In this document: positions 18,006-27,456 of the stretch, one piece after another
Position numbering within the stretch: position 1 is the stretch's first letter
How the letters are laid out: each line of letters opens with the position of its first letter
Assembly (NCBI RefSeq): GCF_002056795.1
Contig: NZ_CP020104.1
Coordinates: 6,767,501 to 6,831,500, forward strand
Reading direction: 5' to 3'
Source: Spirosoma aerolatum
GTDB taxonomy: Bacteria > Bacteroidota > Bacteroidia > Cytophagales > Spirosomataceae
DNA length: 64,000 nt
Program-made: the position numbers and the translations under genes
The notes under the pieces: model-generated
Told to the model about the DNA's origin: nothing
Databases searched by the model: none
What the model saw: only the letters and a program-made list of their open reading frames with translations

Positions 18006-18351
18006 GACTCCAACAGTTTAGGTGAAACAATAGTCCAACGTATCCACAAACTGCCCGAACGTACCTAAGGCAAATGGTAGGTTAATAATACACAAATATT
18101 ACGGCAATGTTATCAAATCAGCTTCGCCTAAAACTTCTATTAATCTTTAAAAACTAATAATCTACAGTCATATATTCACAAAATTCCGTCATTAGCCACT
18201 TAGACAACCACATACTTACCCAATTTTGCTTAAACCATGAGTACAACAAAATAAAATTTTGATAGCCAATATTAACAAATTGTTAAGAAGACAGTAATTC
18301 GATGAGATTAAAGCCGACAAAACATGCCAGTGGCATTACTGAACGGAGCAC
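18006..18351. other. Gene-free AT-rich stretch
   Basis: This stretch is AT-rich and holds the promoter region of the 114-aa gene on the minus strand (its proximal 100 bases or so). I see no ORF with coding character, no tRNA and no clear operator. Confidence 0.5.
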
Positions 18352-18392
18352 ATATGGCAAAGGCCCGGAAATGTTCCGGGCCTTTGCCATAT
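18352..18392 (-). terminator. Strong hairpin terminator of the GNAT gene
   Basis: A perfect 19-bp stem pairs 18352-18370 (atatggcaaaggcccggaa) with 18374-18392, with a 3-nt loop (atg). It lies 24 bp after the minus-strand GNAT stop. Confidence 0.85.
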
Positions 18393-18415
18393 ATTGTACA
18401 AAATAAGGATCGAGC

Positions 18416-19126
18416 TTAGGCTACTTCCATCTCGCGTTCAGGTCTGCGCGAACGCGAACGATCGGACGGATTCAACCGTAACAGGATACGATTCTTGATT
18501 CGCATCCAGCGTTCATAGAGCTTCGACTCCTTCAAGAAATTCCATTTTTCATCCTTTTCCTCTTTCTTATGCTCTTCAGGATCGTAGAGCATACCCGTGC
18601 AGAGGCAGTGCTTCCGGTTCGTACGCGTCAGGATGTCGAAGTTCGCACAGGTCTGACAACCTTTCCAGAACGCTTCGTCGGCTGGCAACTCGCTCAACGT
18701 TACGGGTTGATAACCCAGGTCCGAGTTGATTTTCATAACAGCCAGACTCGTCGTAATACCGATAATCTTAGCCGTCGGGAACATCGTCCGGGAGAGTTCA
18801 AATGCCTTAGCTTTGATCCGGGTAGCGATTCCACTCTTGCGGTAATCGGGATGCACGATCAGGCCCGAATTGGCCACAAACTTACCGTGGTCCCAGGTTT
18901 CGATATAGCAAAACCCAACCCATTCGCCCGAGAGTGTCGTGGCGATAATCGCCTTTCCCTCGAGCATTTTTTCCATGACATAAATTGGCGAACGCTTAGC
19001 GATACCGGTTCCCCGGGCCTTAGCACTCTCCTCCATCTCACGGCAGATGGTTTCGGCCAGCCGAAGATGATCTTCACTGGCAACCTGAACAATATATTGA
19101 TCGTTGACTATTTCGGGCTTAATCAT
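18416..19126 (-). CDS. GNAT family N-acetyltransferase with Cys cluster and C-terminal basic tail
   Basis: This 236-aa protein has a GNAT fold. The acetyl-CoA loop is visible as VHPDYRKSGIATRIKAKAFE (about residues 91-110), preceded by the beta4 strand SGLIV. A Cys cluster follows: CQTCANF and KHCLCTGMLYDPEE (about residues 156-180), which could bind metal. After a charged helix (EEHKKEEKDEKW) the protein ends in an Arg-rich tail (RSRSRRPEREMEVA). Similar Bacteroidetes GNATs are encoded at the head of arginine biosynthesis operons and are proposed N-acetylglutamate synthases. Here there is no arginine gene beside it, so that assignment is tentative. Confidence 0.8.
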   Translation of the reverse strand: MIKPEIVNDQYIVQVASEDHLRLAETICREMEESAKARGTGIAKRSPIYVMEKMLEGKAIIATTLSGEWVGFCYIETWDHGKFVANSGLIVHPDYRKSGIATRIKAKAFELSRTMFPTAKIIGITTSLAVMKINSDLGYQPVTLSELPADEAFWKGCQTCANFDILTRTNRKHCLCTGMLYDPEEHKKEEKDEKWNFLKESKLYERWMRIKNRILLRLNPSDRSRSRRPEREMEVA

Positions 19127-19585
19127 TGTCGTTTAATGGCGGTTGTAAAGCCGCGTATACGGAGACAGCGCAATCCGGAGCTGGTTTGTTGTGAAAAATA
19201 AAACGAGAAAATGGGCGAAAACGTCTACCGCATAGGCAAACAAATTGATATAGTCCTTTCGGACCTAAACCGAAATGGCGTAGTATGGAAGAAAGTCGGT
19301 AAATAAACGAGCTTTGCCATTGGTTTGTGCGGAAAAAAGCGGACAATGTTAGAGAGATTATCCGTATCCTGCAATAAAATAACGGTTTTTTTGCAGGATA
19401 GTTCGTTAGTGGTCAAAACATATTTATTGAATGTTAAATGCAATAATATAGACGACTCACAATCAGCAGGTCACGAATAACCATCACAAGATTTTTGCCA
19501 AAAACACATTCCTGAATCCTTTCCGCGTTTCCGAATGGCAAGTTCGGTTTTTGGTGAGTAGCTTGCATTCCCTACCGATTCGATC
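19127..19585. other. Divergent intergenic region with one hairpin
   Basis: This region separates the divergent GNAT and K+ channel genes and should hold both promoters. It contains an inverted repeat, tatcctgcaa (19365-19374) with ttgcaggata (19391-19400), around a 16-nt loop, which could be an operator or attenuator. Short open frames in it have no coding character. No tRNA or small RNA was recognised. Confidence 0.5.
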
Positions 19586-20386
19586 ATGTTAGCCCTCCGT
19601 AAATCGCTCTACCGTATTCTTGAAACTTCGGCCGGAAAGCGCCGGGGAATAAGTCTGATCTTTAACTTGATCCTGATCGGCATTATCACGCTGAACGCCA
19701 TCGCGATAGTGCTACATACAGTGCCGGAGTACAATCTGCGTTTTGCCCGACTATTTTACGACTTTGAGGTATTCTCCGTCGGTTTTTTCACGATTGAATA
19801 CCTTCTTCGTCTGTGGGTGTGCGTCGAAAATGAGAAATACCATCATCCTTTTTGGGGGCGGTTGCGCTATATGTTTTCAACGTCGGCTATTATCGATTTT
19901 CTAGCCATATTCCCTTTCTACTTTTCGCTATTTGCCACCGATCTGGCCATCGTCCGGATTCTGCGCCTGTTCCGCATTTTCCGGCTTTTCCGTATTTCGC
20001 GGTATTCACACGCCTTCCGGCTCATTCAAAGCGTCGTTTCCGACAAAAAGGAGGAGTTAGTGCTGAGCACGATACTGGTTGTTTTTATGCTCATCATTGT
20101 TTCCAGTATTATGTATTACGTAGAACACAATGCGCAACCCGATAAGTTTTCGAGTATTCCGGCAACCATGTGGTGGGGCGTTACGGCCATGACAACCGTG
20201 GGCTACGGCGACATTCACCCCATTACGCCACTAGGGAAGTTTTTAGGTGGCATTGCGGCTATTGTGGGGATTGGCTTATTCGCCTTGCCGACTGGTATTC
20301 TGGTATCGGGTTTCAATGAACATATCCGTGTTCATAAAGGTGGACATAGCCGTCAGCGCTGCCCGCATTGCGGAAAAGAAATTTAA
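19586..20386 (+). CDS. Voltage-gated potassium channel (Kv-type, six-transmembrane)
   Basis: This 266-aa inner-membrane ion channel has an S1-S4 voltage-sensor domain (about residues 20-145) and an S5-pore-S6 domain (about 160-240). The S4 helix carries regularly spaced arginines (AIVRILRLFRIFRLFRISRY). The selectivity filter is TTVGYGD, which specifies K+. S6 contains GIGLFALPTGILVSGF. The short C-terminus ends in a CPHCGKEI motif, a CxxC knuckle that may bind zinc or sense redox; bacterial Kv channels of this family often keep such a tail. It is likely to set membrane potential or K+ flux. It converges with the TRIC gene, with 25 bp between stops. Confidence 0.93.
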   Translation: MLALRKSLYRILETSAGKRRGISLIFNLILIGIITLNAIAIVLHTVPEYNLRFARLFYDFEVFSVGFFTIEYLLRLWVCVENEKYHHPFWGRLRYMFSTSAIIDFLAIFPFYFSLFATDLAIVRILRLFRIFRLFRISRYSHAFRLIQSVVSDKKEELVLSTILVVFMLIIVSSIMYYVEHNAQPDKFSSIPATMWWGVTAMTTVGYGDIHPITPLGKFLGGIAAIVGIGLFALPTGILVSGFNEHIRVHKGGHSRQRCPHCGKEI

Positions 20387-20411
20387 TGGCAGAGGGTAGG
20401 ACTAGCATATG

Positions 20412-21026
20412 TCAATTCTGAATCCGGGGTAATGTCCAATCCTTACGAATGGCGATGAGCCGAAAGAGGGTAATCAAGCCTGCCGACAGGATAACGTTGA
20501 GGGTTGGATCGACGCCCAGCCGCGCGTTTACCTGATAGAGAATTGCTCCCAATAAACAGGGTGTCACGTACAACTGCCGATCCAGAATGAGGGGTAACTC
20601 ATTAACGAATGTGTCCCGAATAACGCCACCAAACAGTGCTGTTATGATACCCAGCAGTATAGCAGCCCAATCATTTACGCCAGCAAGCAATGCTTTCTGC
20701 ATACCCAGAATGGTGAAAAGGCCCAGGCCAATGGTATCGAACAGCAGTAAAGGTCGCCGGAAGGCACCCCGCCACCAGTTACGCCCCATTACGGCGATAA
20801 TAACGCTGACGAAAATAACAACCAGATAAGTCGGATCACGTATCCAGGCAATTGGATGCGCCCCAATGATGACATCCCGAGTGGTTCCTCCACCCACAGC
20901 CGTCAGAAAACCAACAAAAAACAGGGCCACTACATCATGGTACATTTTCTTACTCAAAGCGGAAAGCGCACCGGAAATGGCAAAGACACTTGTACCAACC
21001 AGATCAATGATATACCAGATAGTCAT
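20412..21026 (-). CDS. TRIC/YicG-family (UPF0126) cation channel protein
   Basis: This protein of about 204 aa is made of two repeats of three transmembrane helices, the layout of the prokaryotic TRIC (YicG, UPF0126) family, trimeric channels for monovalent cations. Repeat 1 begins DLVGTSVFAISGALSALSKK and has GFLTAVGGGTTRDVIIG; repeat 2 begins DTIGLGLFTILGMQKAL and has GIITALFGGVIRDTFVNE. The paired GGG/GGxxRD kinks are family hallmarks. The start at 21026 (MTIWYIIDLVG) fits the family; the ATG at 21077 adds 17 hydrophilic residues. It lies beside a K+ channel gene, but whether they work together is unknown. Confidence 0.9.
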   Translation of the reverse strand: MTIWYIIDLVGTSVFAISGALSALSKKMYHDVVALFFVGFLTAVGGGTTRDVIIGAHPIAWIRDPTYLVVIFVSVIIAVMGRNWWRGAFRRPLLLFDTIGLGLFTILGMQKALLAGVNDWAAILLGIITALFGGVIRDTFVNELPLILDRQLYVTPCLLGAILYQVNARLGVDPTLNVILSAGLITLFRLIAIRKDWTLPRIQN

Positions 21027-21197
21027 AGACGTACGAAGTCGTTCGGAAAGAACGCCAATAGTTTCAGTGGCGATCAATCCGCAAACTTACATTGGATCAG
21101 GTGGTATTGAAATTCCTTTGGGCAAAGCTTAGCTCAGCCCGCGCCTTCTTCACCAAATACCTTTTGCCTTTCCGCCCCCAACCTGCTAACTTGCAGT

Positions 21198-23120
21198 ATG
21201 GAAAATTTCGTGGTCTCGGCCCGCAAGTACCGTCCGGCTACTTTCGATACCGTAGTCGGGCAAGAGCATATTACGACTACCCTTAAGAACGCTATCAAGA
21301 CCAACCACTTAGCGTCGGCGTTTTTATTTTGTGGGCCACGTGGCGTTGGCAAAACGACCTGTGCCCGGATTCTGGCTAAAACCATTAACTGCCAAAACCT
21401 GACGCCCGAAGGCGAAGCCTGCGATACCTGTGATTCCTGCGTGAGCTTTACGCAGAATGCTTCGTTTAATATTCATGAACTGGATGCTGCTTCCAATAAC
21501 TCGGTTGAAGATATACGCAATCTGATCGATCAGGTTCGTTACCCACCCCAATCAGGAAAGTATAAGATCTACATCATCGACGAGGTTCACATGCTGTCGT
21601 CGGCGGCTTTCAATGCGTTTCTGAAAACCCTGGAGGAGCCACCCTCCTACGCCATTTTTATTCTGGCCACGACCGAAAAGCATAAAATTCTGCCCACGAT
21701 TCTGTCGCGCTGTCAGATTTTCGACTTCAACCGAATTCAGCCGGGGCACATTTCCGCTCACTTGGCCAAGATTGCCTCGAAAGAGGCTATTACCGCTGAA
21801 GCCGAAGCCCTGGACTTGATCGCTCAAAAAGCTGACGGGGGGCTACGCGACGCACTATCGATGTTTGACCTGAACGTCACTTTTGCGGCCGACCGGGTGA
21901 TTCGGTACAAGGAAGTGCTGGACAACCTGCATATTCTCGACTACGATTACTATTTCAAACTGACGGATTTACTGCTGGCTGGTAACTTGCCCCAGAGTTT
22001 GCTGACGGTCGATGAAATCCTCAGAAAAGGCTTCGACGGCCATCAGTTTGTGGTAGGCTTCTGCCGCCATTTCCGCGATTTGCTGGTTTGCAAAGATCCG
22101 GCTACAGTCCAACTGCTACAGGTAACCGAAAACGTTCGGCGGCAATACCTCGACCAGGCCACCAAAGCCCCTATGTCGTTTTTACTCTCAGCCCTGAGCC
22201 TGGGTGGTCAGTGCGACATGAACTACAAGCAGGCTAAAGATCAGCGGCTACACATCGAACTGTGGCTAATGAAACTGGCCAACCTGCGAAATGCGCTGAA
22301 CTGGGATTCGATGCCGGAGCTTCCGCTCAATGGAACGCATAACGGCGATGCTACTTCGTTGGTCCAATCGGGCACTGAAAAAAAAAACGGCGAACCGAAC
22401 CCCATCCAGTCAGCAGCCAGTAGTTCAGGCACCTCAGCGAGTGGTGCCAGTCAGCCACTAACTACGCATCCTATTACGAGTGAACCAGTTCATGGCTACC
22501 AATCGGGCCCAGCGACCAATGGCAAGGACTCATCGGTTGTAGAAAAAGCATCGGCTAACGGGCATATAGCTCCGGTGAATGGGCCTCTAACGGTAGGGGC
22601 ACCAGCTGCGGTTCCCCCTAAACCCCAGTATGCTCCCCCGGCCCGACCGGCTAGCAGCCGACTGCGTTCAACCGTTTCCTTAACGGCTGGTCCGGCATCA
22701 ACAGCCACCGACACGGAGGAAGTCGTCACGATCAAAACCCATAATCGACCTGACAAACCATTCAGCTTTGACGAATTGCGAGATCAGTGGGCCACCTTCG
22801 CCCGATTGCGTCGACAACAAAACGACATCACTTCCGAACAGGTTGTCCTGAACCGCGATCTGGTCCTGGACGGCACAACGATTCGGCTTACGCTCGACAA
22901 TACGCTTCAGGTCGACTTTTTAACGGAGCTAAAGCCTGAGCTATTGGGTTATCTGCGTCGGGAATTACAGAATAGCCAGATTCAGATTGAGCATCAGGTA
23001 GTTATTCAGGAAGTAAAGAAAATGATCTATAGCTCGCAGGATAAATACAACTACATGGCCGAAAAGAATCCTGCCCTTCATGAACTCCGTAAAGTCCTGA
23101 ATCTGGAAGTAGACTATTGA
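21198..23120 (+). CDS. dnaX: DNA polymerase III subunit gamma/tau
   Basis: This 640-aa clamp-loader ATPase loads the beta clamp and couples polymerases at the fork. The start MENFVVSARKYRPATFDTVVGQ is the canonical N-terminus. The AAA+ domain has Walker A GPRGVGKTTCARILAK and the zinc-binding cysteines C67-C82 region (CQNL...CDTCDSC). It also has Walker B IYIIDEVHML and the SRC motif LSRCQIF with the trans-acting Arg. Domain III follows to about residue 370. Residues about 380-500 are a Ser/Ala/Pro-rich linker of low complexity. A C-terminal folded domain (about 515-640, FDELRDQWATFARLRRQQND) should bind the polymerase or helicase. No frameshift slippery site for a short form was identified. 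Confidence 0.96.
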   Translation: MENFVVSARKYRPATFDTVVGQEHITTTLKNAIKTNHLASAFLFCGPRGVGKTTCARILAKTINCQNLTPEGEACDTCDSCVSFTQNASFNIHELDAASNNSVEDIRNLIDQVRYPPQSGKYKIYIIDEVHMLSSAAFNAFLKTLEEPPSYAIFILATTEKHKILPTILSRCQIFDFNRIQPGHISAHLAKIASKEAITAEAEALDLIAQKADGGLRDALSMFDLNVTFAADRVIRYKEVLDNLHILDYDYYFKLTDLLLAGNLPQSLLTVDEILRKGFDGHQFVVGFCRHFRDLLVCKDPATVQLLQVTENVRRQYLDQATKAPMSFLLSALSLGGQCDMNYKQAKDQRLHIELWLMKLANLRNALNWDSMPELPLNGTHNGDATSLVQSGTEKKNGEPNPIQSAASSSGTSASGASQPLTTHPITSEPVHGYQSGPATNGKDSSVVEKASANGHIAPVNGPLTVGAPAAVPPKPQYAPPARPASSRLRSTVSLTAGPASTATDTEEVVTIKTHNRPDKPFSFDELRDQWATFARLRRQQNDITSEQVVLNRDLVLDGTTIRLTLDNTLQVDFLTELKPELLGYLRRELQNSQIQIEHQVVIQEVKKMIYSSQDKYNYMAEKNPALHELRKVLNLEVDY

Positions 23121-23128
23121 CGCAGACG

Positions 23129-23190
23129 GATGTACGATATAGGATGTATTAGACGTTCACTGCTAAAAAATATATCCTATATCATACATC
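23129..23190. terminator. Imperfect hairpin between convergent dnaX and TPR genes
   Basis: A 20-bp stem with two mismatched or wobble positions pairs 23129-23148 with 23171-23190. A further partial copy of the right arm (ctatatcatacctcc) follows at about 23198-23212. It probably terminates both convergent genes. Confidence 0.6.
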
Positions 23191-23211
23191 ATACATTCTA
23201 TATCATACCTC

Positions 23212-24399
23212 CTATTTATACGTTTTAGCCTCCTTAATCAACGACTTGTACTCTCCTATCGACAAAGCTTTTTTATAATACATTTTGGCGCGGTTCGCGT
23301 CGTTGTTACGAGCAGCAATTCGGGCCAGGCCCGCGTAAGCAAAGGCCATATATTCTTTTGTATAGGGGTCGTTGTAAGGCAGTTTGAGCGATTGATTATA
23401 ATATTCAGCCGCTTCTTTGTCGTCTTTATCCAGGTGCTCGGCCAGCATACCCGAAAAGGTATGATAGGCCAATGGAACCAGTTTATTGGGCATCTGTTTT
23501 AACCGTTGCACATACGGCCGAGCCTCAGCATAGCGGCCTGCCAGCAGTAACGACTCTGCATAGCTCATGGCAAACAGCGGATTATTGGGATACTTATCGA
23601 CCAAATACCTTGTATACCCGGCTGCTTTTGCGGGGTTGGTTTCATGCTTCATCAGCAAATGTGCCAGATAATAATTGGCCACGGGTCGCATGAAAATAGC
23701 CTTCCGGGTTGCCATATCCATCTGACGAATGCCCAGCGGAATATCACCATCAGCGAAGAAAACCATAAACGGCCGAACAATCGGGTGATCGATGGGGTAG
23801 CGTTCGACGTAGTAATTATAAAGGCCGGTGGTGAAGTAAAAGTCTGGGTTCTTTTCCATCAGTTTAAACCCATCACGCAGGTAACTATACGCCTTTTTCG
23901 ACTCCCCAACGGCTTTGAGCGATTCGCCCTGATTGTTGTAGAGCATAGCCATATAGCTGTGGCAGGTCAGCATAAAGAAAATTGCTTCAGGATCATCTTC
24001 GTTTTTATCGAGCATTCGCTTCGATAGCTGTAAACCCTGCTCAACAGCCTGAACAAACTGGGCTGTAGCGGCTTTATTTTCAGCCAATGGCAGATGCTGA
24101 ATATCCAGTTGAGTGGCGCGTAAAATGTAGGCCGCCGGATTCTGCGGATAGCGGCTCTGTAGCTGGCGAATCAGGGCATCCGATTCTGTAAACTCAAGGC
24201 TATAGATATGATCGAGGACCTTCAGAATGGTTTGTTGAGCCAGAGGGTCATTTATAGTCTGCGCTGGTGCCATCAGGGGAATTACGAGAGCGAGCAGACT
24301 CAAAAAAATAGTTTTCAGGATGGACAAAGCTGTGGGTGCGGTTATGCCGTTTGATTCTATACAGTCAGAAGTGTACTTTTGTTCAATGCGCTTAACCAA
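23212..24399 (-). CDS. Exported TPR-repeat protein of unknown function
   Basis: This 395-aa protein has a signal peptide (ILKTIFLSLLALVIPLMAPAQ) after a polar extension. The only ATG (24399) lies upstream of the extension, and a TTG at 24327 would give a more normal leader, so the start is uncertain. The mature part is alpha-helical with tetratricopeptide-like pairs: FTESDALIRQLQSRYPQNPA, ATQFVQAVEQGLQLSKRML, PLFAMSYAESLLLAGRYAEA and ARNNDANRAKMYYKKALSIG at the end. TPRs mediate protein contacts, here probably in the periplasm. The 5' end overlaps the upstream reading frame of the divergent M16 gene, so the two share a promoter region. Confidence 0.78.
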   Translation of the reverse strand: MVKRIEQKYTSDCIESNGITAPTALSILKTIFLSLLALVIPLMAPAQTINDPLAQQTILKVLDHIYSLEFTESDALIRQLQSRYPQNPAAYILRATQLDIQHLPLAENKAATAQFVQAVEQGLQLSKRMLDKNEDDPEAIFFMLTCHSYMAMLYNNQGESLKAVGESKKAYSYLRDGFKLMEKNPDFYFTTGLYNYYVERYPIDHPIVRPFMVFFADGDIPLGIRQMDMATRKAIFMRPVANYYLAHLLMKHETNPAKAAGYTRYLVDKYPNNPLFAMSYAESLLLAGRYAEARPYVQRLKQMPNKLVPLAYHTFSGMLAEHLDKDDKEAAEYYNQSLKLPYNDPYTKEYMAFAYAGLARIAARNNDANRAKMYYKKALSIGEYKSLIKEAKTYK

Positions 24400-24426
24400 A
24401 CGAAGGTTAATTGCTATTGTTCAGCT

Positions 24427-25665
24427 ATGATTCATTACGAAGAGTTTGTTCTGGATAATGGTCTGCGGGTATTCGTTCATGAAGACGAATCGACACCAAT
24501 GGCCGTTGTCAATATTTTATACAATGTTGGGTCACGCGATGAAAATCCCGCCAAAACCGGCTTTGCCCATTTGTTTGAGCATCTGATGTTTGGCGGATCG
24601 CGACATATCCCGGTTTACGACGAACCATTGCAGAAAGTAGGGGGCGAAAACAATGCCTTCACCAGCCCCGATATTACCAACTATTACATCACCCTGCCAG
24701 CCGCGAATCTGGAAACGGCCTTCTGGCTTGAGTCGGACCGGATGCTGAGCCTCTCCTTCGACCCACAGGTACTTGACGTCCAACAAAAAGTGGTTATCGA
24801 AGAGTTTAAGCAACGATACCTGAACCAGCCTTACGGTGATGTCTGGCTCAAGCTCCGACCGCTTGCCTACCAGCAACACCCCTACCGATGGGCTACAATC
24901 GGGAAAGACATTAGCCATATCGAAGAGGCCACGATGGATGATGTCAAATCATTTTTCTACAAATATTACTTACCCAACAACGCCATTTTGGTCGTAGCAG
25001 GCAATGTAACAGTAGAGCAGGTCAAGCAATTGTGCGCCAAATGGTTTGCCTCTATCCCAGCGGGTGAACCATATTTTCGACAGCTCCCGGTCGAGCCTGT
25101 CCAGACCGAAGCACGTAAGCTGGAGACGTCAGCCAAAGTACCGCTCAACAGCTTGTACAAAGTTTATCACATGCCCGGCCGCTTCGACCCTGGCTTTCAT
25201 ACGGCCGATCTGCTGAGCGATATGCTGGGCCGGAGTAAATCGTCTCGCTTGTACCAGAAACTCCTGCGCGACAATCCGATGTTTAGCAGCGTAAATGCTT
25301 ACATTACAGCCTCCATTGACCCAGGTTTGCTGGTCATTCAGGGCAATATCAATAAAGGCGTTTCGTTGGAAGAAGCCGATGCAGCCGTCGAAGCCATCGT
25401 TCAGGAATTTATTGACCAGCCCGTATCGGACGAAGAGCTTTCGAAGGTAAAAAATCAGGCCGAAGCGACACTGGCTTTTTCGGAAGTCGAGTTATTGAAC
25501 CGCGCCATGAATTTAGCCTATGCCGCCAATGCTGGAAACCCGGATTTTGTTAATCAGGAAGCGGAACGAATTCAGGCGATAACTTCCGGGGATATTCAGG
25601 CCACGGCTCGTCAGATAGTGCGGAAAGAAAACTGTTCGACACTCTACTACCGGGTGTCCGAATAA
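24427..25665 (+). CDS. M16 family zinc metallopeptidase (pitrilysin/processing-peptidase type)
   Basis: This 412-aa inverzincin should cleave peptides with its inverted zinc motif H48-x-x-E51-H52 (HLFEH) and a distal Glu near residue 128 (VVIEEFKQRY). The N-terminal M16 domain covers about 10-160. The inactive-type C-terminal M16_C domain begins about 168 (TMDDVKSFFYKYYLPNNAIL). The start at 24427 (MIHYEEFVLDNGLRV) matches the family N-terminus, while the ATG at 24379 adds an unrelated 16 residues. No signal peptide is seen, so it is probably cytoplasmic. Only one M16 unit is encoded, so it should pair with itself or another half. ispF follows after 13 bp. Confidence 0.93.
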   Translation: MIHYEEFVLDNGLRVFVHEDESTPMAVVNILYNVGSRDENPAKTGFAHLFEHLMFGGSRHIPVYDEPLQKVGGENNAFTSPDITNYYITLPAANLETAFWLESDRMLSLSFDPQVLDVQQKVVIEEFKQRYLNQPYGDVWLKLRPLAYQQHPYRWATIGKDISHIEEATMDDVKSFFYKYYLPNNAILVVAGNVTVEQVKQLCAKWFASIPAGEPYFRQLPVEPVQTEARKLETSAKVPLNSLYKVYHMPGRFDPGFHTADLLSDMLGRSKSSRLYQKLLRDNPMFSSVNAYITASIDPGLLVIQGNINKGVSLEEADAAVEAIVQEFIDQPVSDEELSKVKNQAEATLAFSEVELLNRAMNLAYAANAGNPDFVNQEAERIQAITSGDIQATARQIVRKENCSTLYYRVSE

Positions 25666-25678
25666 ACCAGCTTGTTTC

Positions 25679-26155
25679 ATGAAAATTCGCGTAGGGCACG
25701 GATACGATGTTCATCGGTTAGAAGAAGGCCGTCCGTTCTGGTTAGGTGGCATTCAGATTCCCAGTACGTTTGGGCCAGTTGGTCATTCGGATGCCGATGT
25801 AGTATGTCATGTGTTGTGCGACGCCCTGCTGGGAGCTGCCAACATGCGCAACATTGGTTACCATTTTTCTGACAAAGACCCGCGCTGGAAAGGTGTCGAC
25901 AGTAAGATTCTGCTGGCGGAGGTGCTGCGGATGGTGCGGGGAGCAGGCTACGAAGTCTCAAACGTCGACGTAACCGTAGTGTTGCAGGAGCCCAAACTCA
26001 ATCCACACATACCAGCCATGAAAACCTGCCTGGCCGGAGTAATGTCCATTCCTGAAGACGATATTTCGATCAAAGCCACCACCTCCGAACACATCGGCTT
26101 CGTGGGGCGGGGCGAAGGCATTGCGGCCCATTGCGTGGCGTTAATTTTTCGCTGA
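25679..26155 (+). CDS. ispF: 2-C-methyl-D-erythritol 2,4-cyclodiphosphate synthase
   Basis: This 158-aa MEP-pathway enzyme converts CDP-ME 2-phosphate to MEcPP with release of CMP, for isoprenoid synthesis. The metal ligands are Asp10 and His12 in GYDVHRL and His44 in DADVVCHVLCDALLGA. The signature SDKDPRWKGVDSKILL and the CDP-binding ATTSEHIGFVGRGEGIAAH at the C-terminus are conserved. Full length for the family. It lies 13 bp after the M16 peptidase gene in the same direction and is probably cotranscribed, a convenience grouping rather than a pathway cluster. Confidence 0.97.
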   Translation: MKIRVGHGYDVHRLEEGRPFWLGGIQIPSTFGPVGHSDADVVCHVLCDALLGAANMRNIGYHFSDKDPRWKGVDSKILLAEVLRMVRGAGYEVSNVDVTVVLQEPKLNPHIPAMKTCLAGVMSIPEDDISIKATTSEHIGFVGRGEGIAAHCVALIFR

Positions 26156-26215
26156 TTTTTGTTCGTATCTTGTTACCCGACGAATGAAACCCCGCTTCGT
26201 CAACCTGTTAACTTA

Positions 26216-27367
26216 ATGAATATGCCTTCTTCTTTACGAACAATTGTTGGCCCGGCTATCGGCTTCGCCTTCTCCCTGTTCAGTTTATCGGTCATAGCGC
26301 AGCCCAAACCGGCCGATATGCCACTGGGGTTTGAAGAATACGACCCTGTTTCGACCCTGAAAGTCCCCGAACACAAGCTTACACGGTCGAAATATCCATT
26401 TATCGATGTCCATAACCATCAGTTTCAGATGGACAAGGAGGATTTGCGCAAGCTCCTTTCTCAGATGGACAGTCTGAATATGGGACTGATGGTCAACCTG
26501 AGCGGACGTGGATTTGCTGACAACCAGACGGCAAGCACGAAATTCTTCGACGATGCCCTGACCAATATCCAGAAAACGAACTCTAAACGACTGGTGCTGT
26601 TCACAAACATCAATTTTTCGAACGTAAACGATAAAGGCTGGACCGAACAGGCGGTCAAAATTCTGGAAGAAGACGTAAAAAAAGGAGCGAAAGGCCTAAA
26701 AATCTACAAAAGCCTGGGTTTCAGCGTTAAAGATGACAAAGGCAATCGCGTTCGGGTCGATGATCCACGGCTTGACCCTATCTGGGCGAAATGTGGACAG
26801 TTGGGCATTCCGGTACTGATTCATACCGCCGACCCAAAATCCTTCTGGGATCCGATGGACCGCTACAACGAACGCTGGCTTGAGCTTAAACTCCACGCCG
26901 GTCGCAAGCGAGGGCCTAATGACCCTGTGCCTTGGGAACAACTGATTACCGAGCAACACAATGTGTTCCGAAAACATCCAAAAACAACGTTCATTGCCGC
27001 ACATATGGGCTGGTATCCGAACGACCTGAAAAAGCTGGATAGTCTGATGACTGTTTTCCCGAACATGAACGTCGAGATTGGGGCTGTCATCGCAGAGTTA
27101 GGCCGTCAGCCACGGGCCAGTCGTAAATTTTTCGAGAAATATCAGGACCGGATTCTGTTTGGCAAAGACAGTTGGGTACCCAGCGAATACGCTACTTATT
27201 TCCGGGTACTGGAAACCGACGACGAATACTTCCCCTACCACAAAAAATACCACGCTTTCTGGCGGATGTATGGGATGGGCCTGCCTGATGAAGTTCTGAA
27301 AAAAGTGTATTACAAAAACGCATTACGGATTATTCCCGGCCTGGACAAAAGCCAGTTCCCCCACTAA
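26216..27367 (+). CDS. Exported amidohydrolase-family (TIM-barrel) hydrolase
   Basis: This 383-aa amidohydrolase_2-type protein has a signal peptide (PSSLRTIVGPAIGFAFSLFSLSVIAQ). The start is ATG 26216 or 26222; the frame extends to 26159 but without a signal. Metal-site features are FIDVHNHQF (HxH), KGLKIYKSLG (a possible bridging Lys), VLIHTADP, FIAAHMGW and ILFGKDSWVP (terminal Asp). These are arranged as in decarboxylase and lactonase members of the family. It is followed by an enolase-superfamily gene, so both may serve catabolism of an acid sugar or dipeptide. The reaction cannot be named from sequence alone. Confidence 0.85.
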   Translation: MNMPSSLRTIVGPAIGFAFSLFSLSVIAQPKPADMPLGFEEYDPVSTLKVPEHKLTRSKYPFIDVHNHQFQMDKEDLRKLLSQMDSLNMGLMVNLSGRGFADNQTASTKFFDDALTNIQKTNSKRLVLFTNINFSNVNDKGWTEQAVKILEEDVKKGAKGLKIYKSLGFSVKDDKGNRVRVDDPRLDPIWAKCGQLGIPVLIHTADPKSFWDPMDRYNERWLELKLHAGRKRGPNDPVPWEQLITEQHNVFRKHPKTTFIAAHMGWYPNDLKKLDSLMTVFPNMNVEIGAVIAELGRQPRASRKFFEKYQDRILFGKDSWVPSEYATYFRVLETDDEYFPYHKKYHAFWRMYGMGLPDEVLKKVYYKNALRIIPGLDKSQFPH

Positions 27368-27388
27368 TTATTAAACACAGAGGGCACC

Positions 27389-27441
27389 GAGATTTCACAG
27401 CGAGCACACTGAGAAAATTTCTGTGCTCACTGTGAAATCTC
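27389..27441. repeat. Palindromic intergenic element
   Basis: Twenty bases (27389-27408, gagatttcacagcgagcaca) pair with 27422-27441 with one mismatch, around a 13-nt loop. The sequence, rich in cacag/ctgtg, resembles dispersed palindromes seen in many bacterial genomes. It may also end the amidohydrolase transcript. Confidence 0.6.
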
Positions 27442-27456
27442 TGAGTTTGAAAGGTA

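Noticed and set aside
19225..19443. 72-aa minus-strand ORF in the divergent gap
   Set aside because: Unusual composition, covers the hairpin at 19365-19400 and looks non-coding.
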